Positions 1 to 5,162 of a stretch of 5,471 bases of DNA are shown here, in pieces. The notes under the pieces are model-generated. The model was not told where the DNA came from. It saw only the letters and a list, made by a program, of their open reading frames with translations, and did not search any database. The DNA is taken from assembly GCA_024691065.1 (NCBI GenBank), contig JAILOA010000420.1, forward strand, positions 1 to 5,471, in the 5' to 3' direction. Position 1 is the first letter of the stretch. Each line of letters opens with the position of its first letter. Both the position numbers and the translations under genes were made by a program. This DNA comes from Lachnospiraceae bacterium. Lineage in GTDB: Bacteria > Bacillota > Clostridia > Lachnospirales > Lachnospiraceae.

Positions 1-20
1 ACATTTGTATTATTTGACAT
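1..20 (-). CDS. pyrD: Start of probable dihydroorotate dehydrogenase, catalytic subunit (partial, runs off left edge)
   Basis: Only the first six codons and two bases are visible: an ATG at 20 reading M-S-N-N-T-N. An AAGGA ribosome binding site at 29..33 lies 8 nt before the ATG, and the gap from the pyrK stop codon is 23 nt, so this is a real, co-transcribed next gene. The visible residues do not identify it. The pyrD assignment is inferred from position: PyrK is the electron-transfer partner of the class 1B dihydroorotate dehydrogenase and is commonly followed directly by pyrD in Clostridia and Bacilli. If so, the product would oxidise dihydroorotate to orotate using FMN and pass the electrons to PyrK. 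The sequence to the left of the window would settle it. Confidence 0.65.
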
Positions 21-43
21 ATTAATTATCCTTGATTTATTCT

Positions 44-850
44 CTATAGTTCAACAGCCCTGCATTCAAATACCGGACCATCCTTACAAACTCTCGCATT
101 GTTTACATGGCTGTGATCATCAACCTCAGTGGTCTTGCATACGCAACCAAGACAGGCACCGATTCCGCAGGCCATTCTCTCCTCAAGAGAAATATAAGCA
201 GCTATATCAGCCTCAAGCGCATATCCTTTAACACCCTTAAGCATCGGTATAGGTCCGCAGGAATAAAGCACGTCAGCCTTAACACCTGACTCCTTAAGTG
301 CATCTATAACAGTACCGTGCGTTCCGACCGAACCATCATCGGTTGAAATATAAACATCAGCATATTTTTCAAACTCATTCTTTAAAAATAAGTCATTATC
401 TCTATATCCAAGTACAGCAACCGGTCTTTTTCCTGATTGACTTATCTTCTTACAAAGCTCAAGCATAGGCGGAATACCGATTCCACCACCGATTGCCACA
501 TGTACATCCTTATCTGATTCATTCTTTAAGGCATAATCATAACCATTTCCAAGCGGTGCAAGAACCGGTAAGGTATCATTTTCCTTTAAAGTAGAAAAGA
601 ATAATGTACCGCTCCCAACAACCCTGTATACAAACCTGAGCGCCTTTTTGTCAGCGTCAACCTCACATATACTGATTGGTCTCGGTAAAAGCTTTGAAGG
701 GTCCTTCGTATATAGATTTGCGAATTGTCCGGGGATCACTGCATTAAAATCAAATGCATCGTCCCCAAATTCAAGCCACAAATCATAAATCCCCTCTGAA
801 AGCTTGTTTTGTGATATAACCCTGGCAAGAACCTTTTTTCTATCGGTCAT
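44..850 (-). CDS. pyrK: Dihydroorotate dehydrogenase B (NAD+), electron-transfer subunit PyrK
   Basis: A cytoplasmic iron-sulfur flavoprotein that partners PyrD in the fourth step of de novo pyrimidine synthesis, passing electrons from dihydroorotate to NAD+. The 268 residues follow the ferredoxin-reductase fold. An N-terminal FAD-binding barrel has the flavin motif R57-P58-I59-S60 and a G79-S80-G81-T82 loop. An NAD-binding domain follows, with the glycine-rich stretch G121-G122-G123-I124-G125-I126-P127-P128 and a later S-C-G-P motif. At the C-terminus the [2Fe-2S] ligands are C228, C233, C236 and C255 (C-x4-C-x2-C-x18-C), as expected for PyrK. Length is normal and all key residues are present. 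The ATG at 850 has an AAGGAA site at 858..863. The gene lies 183 nt downstream of pyrF and 23 nt upstream of the probable pyrD. The cluster motif at the C-terminus separates it from other flavin reductases of this superfamily. Confidence 0.97.
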   Translation of the reverse strand: MTDRKKVLARVISQNKLSEGIYDLWLEFGDDAFDFNAVIPGQFANLYTKDPSKLLPRPISICEVDADKKALRFVYRVVGSGTLFFSTLKENDTLPVLAPLGNGYDYALKNESDKDVHVAIGGGIGIPPMLELCKKISQSGKRPVAVLGYRDNDLFLKNEFEKYADVYISTDDGSVGTHGTVIDALKESGVKADVLYSCGPIPMLKGVKGYALEADIAAYISLEERMACGIGACLGCVCKTTEVDDHSHVNNARVCKDGPVFECRAVEL

Positions 851-883
851 AAGTAAATTCCTTTTTAATTATTTTATTTATAT

Positions 884-913
884 TTTATAATACTTCAATT
901 TATTTTTACTCAA
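884..913 (-). promoter_or_regulatory. Weak internal promoter candidate upstream of pyrK
   Basis: On the minus strand TTGAGT (908..913) is followed 18 bp later by TATAAA (884..889). Read as sigma-A boxes these match 4 of 6 and 5 of 6 consensus bases. Transcription would start near 877, about 27 nt before the pyrK ATG. The region is so AT-rich that a chance match is quite possible. The long gap after pyrF is the main reason to take it seriously. It would allow pyrKD expression independent of pyrF, but no experimental support is visible here. Confidence 0.3.
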
Positions 914-925
914 AGCATTTCTCTT

Positions 926-977
926 AAAGAACATAATAGAATTTTAAAATCCTCTTTAATTTTAATTACTGTTCTTT
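926..977. repeat. Nested inverted repeat in the pyrF-pyrK gap
   Basis: AAAGAACA (926..933) and TGTTCTTT (970..977) are perfect inverted arms. Allowing one bulged G, the pairing extends by a further four bases (TAAT/ATTA). Inside them a second inverted pair (TTAAAAT/ATTTTAA) flanks an eight-base loop containing GAGG. The minus-strand transcript could therefore fold into an imperfect hairpin of about 50 nt. No U-tract follows it, so it does not look like an intrinsic terminator. It could be an mRNA processing or stability element, or simply a product of AT richness. Confidence 0.4.
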
Positions 978-1033
978 ATGAAGTTATCGGATTTTTTATA
1001 TTTTATATAAATCACACTTATTTATAAAATATA

Positions 1034-1945
1034 TTAGAACTTCAAATCTTCCTTCATTGCTATAACAGCTCTTCTGGACGCCTCTTCAAAATGAAGCTCA
1101 TCAACATCCTTGTAAGCCTCCTGTTTGTAAGCAGCTATGATTCCTCTTGAAGAATTAACGATTGCTCCAAGTCCGTCAGCATTAAAATAAGCCTTTAAAT
1201 CCTTACCCTTACCACCCTGTGCACCGTATCCGGGCACAAGAATATAGGTATTAGGCATAACAGCTCTAAGCTTTTCACCCATCTCAGGATATGTAGCTCC
1301 GATAACGCAGCCGACATTGCTATAATCGCCATCCATTGACATCTCGCCCCATTCTCTGACCTTATCGGCAACATGCTCATAAATAGGCTTTCCGTCGGCT
1401 ACCTGATCCTGGAACTCACCGCTTGAAGGGTTTGAAGTCTTAACCAGAACAAATATACCCTTATCATTTTCATTACAAATATCTATAAATGGCTTAATAC
1501 CGTCACTTCCAAGATATGGATTAACTGTAGCAAAATCCTCATCAAAGCCGGCATATTCATTTGCACCGACCTTAACCTTGCCCAGGTGACCAACCGCATA
1601 AGCCTTTGAAGTGGAACCTATGTCACCACGCTTAACATCACCGATAACAACAAGTCCCTTTTCCTTACAATAATCAATGGTCTTCTTGTAAGCAATAAGA
1701 CCCTCGATTCCAAACTGCTCATACATAGCAACCTGAGGCTTAACAGCAGGAATCAAATCATATGTAGCATCGACAATTCTCTTGTTAAATGTAAATATCG
1801 CCTCAGCCGCTCCCTTAAGTGTCTCTCCATATTCAGAGAATGCCTCTTTCAATATATGCTCCGGAACATAATCAAGCATCGGATCAAGACCAACTACAAT
1901 CGGAGCATCCTTTTCAACTATTTTATCAATTAATTGTTTAATCAT
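1034..1945 (-). CDS. pyrF: Orotidine 5'-phosphate decarboxylase (type 2)
   Basis: Catalyses the last step of de novo UMP synthesis, decarboxylating OMP without a cofactor in the cytoplasm. With the ATG at 1945 the product is 303 residues, the usual size of the longer type-2 PyrF subfamily. Visible motifs in order are V-G-L-D21-P in the first barrel strand, V-K69-P-Q, the catalytic block D103-V-K105-R-G-D108-I-G-S-T, the phosphate loop V237-P-G-Y-G-A-Q-G-G, and the phosphate-binding arginine in N-S-S-R267-G. All catalytic residues are intact. I chose the ATG at 1945 because GGAGG lies 5 nt before it and family members begin just ahead of the V-G-L-D-P strand. The frame stays open to another ATG at 2002, which would add 19 residues of no recognisable family content. 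It is the first gene of the pyr cluster, followed by pyrK and the probable pyrD. Confidence 0.96.
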   Translation of the reverse strand: MIKQLIDKIVEKDAPIVVGLDPMLDYVPEHILKEAFSEYGETLKGAAEAIFTFNKRIVDATYDLIPAVKPQVAMYEQFGIEGLIAYKKTIDYCKEKGLVVIGDVKRGDIGSTSKAYAVGHLGKVKVGANEYAGFDEDFATVNPYLGSDGIKPFIDICNENDKGIFVLVKTSNPSSGEFQDQVADGKPIYEHVADKVREWGEMSMDGDYSNVGCVIGATYPEMGEKLRAVMPNTYILVPGYGAQGGKGKDLKAYFNADGLGAIVNSSRGIIAAYKQEAYKDVDELHFEEASRRAVIAMKEDLKF

Positions 1946-1949
1946 ATCG

Positions 1950-1957
1950 TCCTCCCT
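1950..1957 (-). promoter_or_regulatory. Strong ribosome binding site that decides the pyrF start
   Basis: The minus strand reads AGGGAGGA here, containing a full GGAGG core 5 nt before the ATG at 1945. This is the best Shine-Dalgarno match in the window and supports the 303-residue PyrF. The alternative in-frame ATG at 2002 has only AGGA (2009..2012), six bases upstream. Confidence 0.85.
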
Positions 1958-1963
1958 GAATAT

Positions 1964-1980
1964 AATATTTAATAAATATT
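1964..1980. repeat. AT-only palindrome before the pyrF ribosome binding site
   Basis: AATATTTA and TAAATATT form perfect 8-base arms around a single central base. The palindrome ends 6 bases upstream of the AGGGAGGA site. It could be a weak hairpin or a DNA-binding site, but with no G or C a chance origin is likely. Confidence 0.35.
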
Positions 1981-2083
1981 TTCGGTATATAACTAAAAAC
2001 ATAGTTTATCCTACAAATCCCGTAAAATAAACCTCCGGCATTAAAACATTTTATGAAAACCCTTGCTTTACGCACTATGAATA

Positions 2084-2112
2084 ATTATAATTCAAACCAC
2101 CATAAATGTAAA
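2084..2112 (-). promoter_or_regulatory. Sigma-A-type promoter of the pyr operon
   Basis: On the minus strand the -35 box TTTACA (2107..2112) and a perfect -10 box TATAAT (2084..2089) are separated by exactly 17 bp. Five of six and six of six bases match the consensus. The -35 box begins only about 12 bp after the hflX stop codon, and no terminator is visible between them, so read-through from hflX may add to pyr expression. This is the best promoter in the window. Function is inferred from sequence only. Confidence 0.75.
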
Positions 2113-2124
2113 GTGTAAAACTTA

Positions 2125-3405
2125 TCAGCCGCGCTTTGTGATGAGCGCCTTTATGTAAATTCCGTCCTCTCTGTATTCTTCAACCAATATCCTTCCATTA
2201 TCACGGATTTTCTGAATCTTTCCTGCATCACTGTAACTAAATACCTCTTCAATCTCCGTATACCTTTCGGAAAGACTCTCCTTTATTATCGAAAGAAGTT
2301 TATCAATACCTTCACCGGTCTTAGCGGAAATCCTTACAGTCTTCTTTGCCTTTAAATCCTTTAGTGACGGGAATTCATCCTCCGGAATTAAATCCGTTTT
2401 ATTAAATGCAGTAATACAATTTTCATGATTTATTTTTAAACTGTCCAATACCTCATAAACAGTATTGATATGCTTATCATAATCCTCATTTGAAGCATCC
2501 GCTACATGAAGAATAATATCGGCATAACCCGCCTCCATAAGCGTACTCTTAAATGCCTTTATGAGATTATGCGGAAGTTTCCTTACAAAACCTACTGTAT
2601 CCGTAAAAAGTACCTCTTCACCGTCTTCATAGGTATATCTCCTGGTTGTAGGATCAAGAGTTGCAAAAAGTTTATTCTCGGAAAGCACACCTGCATTGGT
2701 AAGTTTATTTAAAAGCGTAGATTTACCTGCATTTGTATATCCCACAATTGCAATCATAGGAATACTTTCCTTTGCTCTCTTCTTTCTAAGCTCTTCCCTG
2801 TTTTTCTCAAGCTTTTCAAGATCTCTTTGAATCTTTACAATTCTATTTCTGATAATACGCCTGTCAACCTCGATTTTCTGCTCACCGGGTCCCCTTGTAC
2901 CTATACCACCACCGAGTCTGGACATCCTCTTGTAGCTACCGGTAAGGTGCGTTGCATTGTAATTAAGCTGCGCAAGCTCAACCTGCAGGCGTCCCTCGGC
3001 GGTCTTTGCATGCTTGGCAAATATATCCAATATGAGAACTGTCCTGTCTATAACCTTTACATTAAGAAAATCACTCAAATTCTTTATTTGCATAGGACTG
3101 AGCTCATCATCGCAAATAACACTGTCGGCATTCATAAACTCAACCAAACCCTTTAATTCTTCGAGTTTTCCCTTGCCAATGTATGTTCCGTGATGAACAG
3201 CATCCCTGTTTTGAACTATTTCTCCAACCTTAACGCCGCCTGCCGTTAAAAGAAGCTCTTCAAGCTCCTTAAGCTGTGAATGTGTCTCAACCTCGTTTCC
3301 ATCGGTACAAACCGAAACAAGAATCGCTCTCTCCGGTTCCTCCTCTGTATTAAAAAGCCTGTCCTTCGGGCTTACCTTATCCTCAAAATAATTTGTATCA
3401 GACAT
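2125..3405 (-). CDS. hflX: Ribosome-associated GTPase HflX
   Basis: HflX binds the large ribosomal subunit and, in organisms where it has been studied, splits stalled or heat-damaged ribosomes. It acts in the cytoplasm. The 426 residues show the N-terminal HflX domain (G-K-G-K near 77-80, D-D-E-L-S-P-x-Q near 99-106, D-R-T-x-L-I-L-D-I-F-A at 120-130). The family signature G-G-G-I-G-T-R-G-P-G-E lies at 165-175, and a charged coiled segment follows at about 180-212. The GTPase domain has G1 G-Y-T-N-A-G-K-S-T at 222-230, G3 D-T-V-G-F at 269-273, G4 N-K-T-D at 335-338 and G5 S-A-K at 360-362. A short C-terminal domain ends the protein. All G motifs are intact and length is typical. The ATG at 3405 follows an AAAGG site by six bases. 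It lies 148 nt after the lipoprotein gene and 179 nt before pyrF. There is no sign of hfq or hflK/C nearby. Confidence 0.97.
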   Translation of the reverse strand: MSDTNYFEDKVSPKDRLFNTEEEPERAILVSVCTDGNEVETHSQLKELEELLLTAGGVKVGEIVQNRDAVHHGTYIGKGKLEELKGLVEFMNADSVICDDELSPMQIKNLSDFLNVKVIDRTVLILDIFAKHAKTAEGRLQVELAQLNYNATHLTGSYKRMSRLGGGIGTRGPGEQKIEVDRRIIRNRIVKIQRDLEKLEKNREELRKKRAKESIPMIAIVGYTNAGKSTLLNKLTNAGVLSENKLFATLDPTTRRYTYEDGEEVLFTDTVGFVRKLPHNLIKAFKSTLMEAGYADIILHVADASNEDYDKHINTVYEVLDSLKINHENCITAFNKTDLIPEDEFPSLKDLKAKKTVRISAKTGEGIDKLLSIIKESLSERYTEIEEVFSYSDAGKIQKIRDNGRILVEEYREDGIYIKALITKRG

Positions 3406-3435
3406 TATACGCCTTTCATAAATGTAATTCTGTTA

Positions 3436-3464
3436 ATTATATTAATCTTTTAAATAAAATTCAT
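3436..3464 (-). promoter_or_regulatory. Candidate promoter for hflX
   Basis: A perfect TATAAT (-10) lies at 3436..3441 on the minus strand. With 17 bp spacing the -35 position (3459..3464) reads ATGAAT, only a partial match to TTGACA. Transcription would begin about 25 nt before the hflX ATG. The perfect -10 box and the absence of other promoter-like sequence in the gap favour it, and the weak -35 box limits confidence. Confidence 0.4.
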
Positions 3465-3485
3465 AAATCCGTATTTATCTAAATT

Positions 3486-3525
3486 AATCTACTCTACGGT
3501 TTCCTCGGTACCAACCGTATTTTCT
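3486..3525. repeat. 40-bp direct repeat, copy A (after the lipoprotein stop)
   Basis: These 40 bases are identical to 3551..3590. On the minus strand this copy lies 3' of the lipoprotein stop codon. In the -1 frame it encodes the same ENTVGTEETVE tail ending in TAG (3489..3491). It contains the inverted pair TACGGTT/AACCGTA (3495..3501 and 3513..3519) around an 11-base loop, so the 3' untranslated mRNA could form a 7-bp stem here. No U-tract follows on the minus strand, so it is not a canonical terminator. Confidence 0.95.
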
Positions 3526-3557
3526 ATGGTAGTTCCGGTATTGTTATCTAAATCTAC
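3489..3557 (-). pseudogene. Out-of-frame ghost of the lipoprotein C-terminus
   Basis: Reading in the -1 frame from the last base of the codon before the lipoprotein stop gives 22 sense codons and then TAG. The encoded DNNTGTTIENTVGTEETVE aligns without gaps with the in-frame tail EENTETTEENTVGTEETVE. The similarity extends beyond the identical 40 bases into diverged flanking sequence, so this is related coding sequence now outside the frame. Either the tail was once longer and lost its frame, or the 3' end including its stop codon was duplicated inward. It has no start or ribosome binding site of its own. Confidence 0.6.
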
Positions 3558-3590
3558 TCTACGGTTTCCTCGGTACCAACCGTATTTTCT
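3551..3590. repeat. 40-bp direct repeat, copy B (end of the lipoprotein gene)
   Basis: Identical to 3486..3525, with an offset of 65 bp, which is not a multiple of three. On the minus strand this copy encodes the last residues of the lipoprotein (ENTVGTEETVE) and its TAG stop at 3554..3556, plus three bases beyond. The same 7-bp inverted repeat occurs here at 3560..3566 and 3578..3584, three bases before the stop codon. Confidence 0.95.
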
Positions 3591-5122
3591 TCCGTGGTCT
3601 CTGTATTTTCCTCAGTTCCTATTGTATTCTCTTCTTCCCATTCTTCCTCGGAAACCTCATCTGTAGTAGCCTGAGTTCCTGCAGTACCGGTGTCGGTAGT
3701 TTGAGTACCATCGGCAGTAGTACCGTCCGTAGTAGTACCGTCCGTAGTTGTGCCGTCCGTAGTTGTGCCGTCGGTAGTTGTACCATCAGTAGTTGTACCA
3801 TCAGTTGTCCCGTCAGTATTCTCTGATGCAGCCGCCTGTTCCTTTTTCTTCTGCCTTGCAAGCTTTTTATTAAGCTTTTGACCGGTAATTCTGGAATTTA
3901 TAAACTGCACTTCTTTTTTCATTTTTTCGGATTCGGGAAACTCACCCATGAATTCATTAGCACTAGCTAAAGCTTCACCATAACGTCCCAGTTTTTCCAG
4001 GATTATAACTCTGTTAATCAGAAGATTTTCATATACAGAACTGTCAGCGTTATTTAAACCGGCCTCGATATATTCCAATGCTTTATCATAATCACGAAGC
4101 TTCACATTACAGTTTGATAAAGCAAAATATATCTTACCCTTGTTTATTCCGTCAGCTGTTTCCAACGCATTTGTAAATGCACCGGCAGCACTTTCGTAAT
4201 CAAGCTGCTCCATATAGAGATTACCAAGATGATAATAAGCATCTCCGTAACCGTTCTCGGCTGCAGTCTTGTAAAGCTTACCTGACTCCTCCAAATCACC
4301 GCGGGTATAACATACACGTCCCTTAACACAAAGAAGCTCTCCGCTGTTTCCCTGCTTATTATAAAGCTCATCCAAAAGAGTTTCGGCTTTCTCGGTATCT
4401 CCGTTATTATTATAAAGCTCATAAAGAGAAAAATATGCGTCGTAATAATTCCCATCATTCTTAAGACATTCGGAGAAATTCTTCTCTGCTTCGGTGAAAT
4501 TAGATTCATAACTACCGTCGGCAGTTACATTTTCATTGACAGAAAGGTTTGGATTAAGCGCATCGGCATTTCTTTTATATAAAAGTCCTAATTCATAATA
4601 TGCAACAGCCTCCTTAGGAGAATCCTTAATAGCTGCATTGTAAGTCTTATATGCATTTTCCATATCGCCGGTCATTGCATAGGACGCACCTAACATAAGC
4701 CTTAACTTATAATTAAGAGTCGGAAATTCCTTAATTTTAAGAGCCTCCGTTGCAAATGAAATGCTACTCATATAATCATGCAAATAATAATATACAATAG
4801 AAAGTCCTAAATAGGATTCTTTGGTATAGGACCTGGTAACTGAGTTATCCGCAGGATTGGCTGCCTTTGTTAAAGGTTCAATTGCTTCTTTATATCTTCC
4901 CAAATGTGTCAGGGCAATTCCATAACCTACGTAATAATCCGACCTTTCATCATCATTTTTAATTGCTGCCTCATAATACTTAAGGCTTTCGGCATAATCT
5001 CCCTTGTCCGCCAAACTCTCGGCTTTCTTAAAGTCCTTACTTTCATGTGAACAAGCCATCAAAAAACAGGCCATAAAAAGGCATAGTAAGCCCACAAGTT
5101 TCTTTGAATTAAAATGCATCAC
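3554..5122 (-). CDS. TPR-repeat lipoprotein with Thr-Asp-Gly repeat and acidic tail
   Basis: I do not recognise a named family. The N-terminus is a lipoprotein signal: two lysines (7-8), a hydrophobic stretch 9-23 and the lipobox L21-M22-A23-C24. After lipid attachment at C24 the protein would face outward from the membrane. Residues of about 30-405 are successive tetratricopeptide repeats, with recurrent G-x-Y-x-x-A and A-x-x-x-Y-x-x-A patterns, for example G41-DYAES, G152-DMENA, G275-DLEES and L342-RDYDKA, suggesting a protein-binding scaffold. A basic stretch (415-427) leads to eight DGT units (437-473) and then a Glu/Thr-rich acidic end. The GTG at 5122 and the adjacent ATG at 5119 share one AAAGGAAG site (7 or 10 nt from AGGA), so the start is uncertain by one codon. 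It lies 40 nt after a BlaI-type regulator gene and 148 nt before hflX. Substrate and partner are unknown. Confidence 0.9.
   Translation of the reverse strand: MMHFNSKKLVGLLCLFMACFLMACSHESKDFKKAESLADKGDYAESLKYYEAAIKNDDERSDYYVGYGIALTHLGRYKEAIEPLTKAANPADNSVTRSYTKESYLGLSIVYYYLHDYMSSISFATEALKIKEFPTLNYKLRLMLGASYAMTGDMENAYKTYNAAIKDSPKEAVAYYELGLLYKRNADALNPNLSVNENVTADGSYESNFTEAEKNFSECLKNDGNYYDAYFSLYELYNNNGDTEKAETLLDELYNKQGNSGELLCVKGRVCYTRGDLEESGKLYKTAAENGYGDAYYHLGNLYMEQLDYESAAGAFTNALETADGINKGKIYFALSNCNVKLRDYDKALEYIEAGLNNADSSVYENLLINRVIILEKLGRYGEALASANEFMGEFPESEKMKKEVQFINSRITGQKLNKKLARQKKKEQAAASENTDGTTDGTTTDGTTTDGTTTDGTTTDGTTTDGTTADGTQTTDTGTAGTQATTDEVSEEEWEEENTIGTEENTETTEENTVGTEETVE
3716..3805. repeat. 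15-bp tandem repeat (six units) inside the lipoprotein gene
   Basis: Six consecutive 15-bp units, each coding for a five-residue Thr-Thr-Asp-Gly-Thr motif on the minus strand. Units 1 and 2 are identical (3716..3745), units 5 and 6 are identical (3776..3805), and units 3 and 4 (3746..3775) are intermediates differing by one base. Partial, diverged units flank both sides, including one shortened to 12 bp at 3806..3817. Unit length is a multiple of three, so gain or loss of units would keep the frame and only change linker length. The pairwise identity suggests recent slippage or unequal exchange. Confidence 0.93.
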
Positions 5123-5153
5123 TTAAACTTCCTTTATTTAATAATATTGTTCC

Positions 5154-5162
5154 ATTATAACA
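5154..5162 (-). promoter_or_regulatory. Extended -10 promoter candidate for the lipoprotein gene
   Basis: The minus strand reads TGTTATAAT, which is a perfect extended -10 element (TGn plus TATAAT). It starts immediately after the stop codon of the BlaI-type gene. No good -35 box is found at 16-18 bp spacing, but extended -10 promoters can work without one. Transcription would begin about 25 nt before the lipoprotein start. The lipoprotein could equally be read through from the upstream gene, since no terminator is visible in the 40-nt gap. Confidence 0.45.

Larger units (their letters stand above)
1946..2077 (-). other. Probable 5' leader of the pyrF-pyrK-pyrD transcript
   Basis: This is the region between the inferred transcription start (near 2077, downstream of the 2084..2112 promoter) and the pyrF ATG, about 130 nt. 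It holds a short open frame of 11 codons, 2006..2041, reading MPEVYFTGFVG and ending three bases before an in-frame upstream pyrF ATG at 2002. It also has an SD-like GGAGG at 2032..2036 with no well-placed start after it, and the AT palindrome at 1964..1980. I see no G+C-rich stem followed by a U-tract, so no attenuator terminator. The length and position are what a pyrimidine-regulated leader would need, but no known regulatory motif is convincingly present. Confidence 0.4.

Noticed and set aside
107..289. Plus-strand open frame of 60 codons
   Set aside because: It lies wholly inside pyrK, on the opposite strand. The pyrK protein is full length with all motifs, and the opposite frame shows no family features.
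1195..1380. Minus-strand frame of 61 codons
   Set aside because: It is an alternate frame inside pyrF, whose catalytic motifs are all in the main frame.
2002..2002. ATG at 2002 as the main pyrF start
   Set aside because: The ATG at 1945 has a much stronger ribosome binding site and fits the usual PyrF N-terminus. The upstream start is kept only as a lower-interest finding.
2028..2040. Possible PyrR-binding loop (CCGGAGGTTT on the minus strand)
   Set aside because: It resembles the remembered core CCnGnGAGGyU only if two bases are deleted, and I could not find a supporting stem or downstream terminator.
2506..3156. Two plus-strand open frames (2506..2712 and 2827..3156)
   Set aside because: Both overlap hflX antisense. 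Their translations show no recognisable domain, and hflX is intact throughout.
3495..3525. Rho-independent terminator on the plus strand (7-bp stem followed by TTTT)
   Set aside because: No gene runs into it on the plus strand. The sequence is a duplicate of lipoprotein coding DNA, so the T-run is simply coding sequence.
3716..3805. CRISPR-like or intergenic repeat array
   Set aside because: The units are 15 bp with no spacers and are in frame within a protein gene, so this is a coding minisatellite.
3619..3861. Minus-strand frame of 80 codons rich in Leu/Thr/Gln repeats
   Set aside because: It is the shifted frame of the 15-bp repeat and tail of the lipoprotein. The repeat makes it artificially open.
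4144..4509. Minus-strand frame of 121 codons
   Set aside because: It is an alternate frame within the TPR region of the lipoprotein, and the TPR pattern is clear in the main frame.
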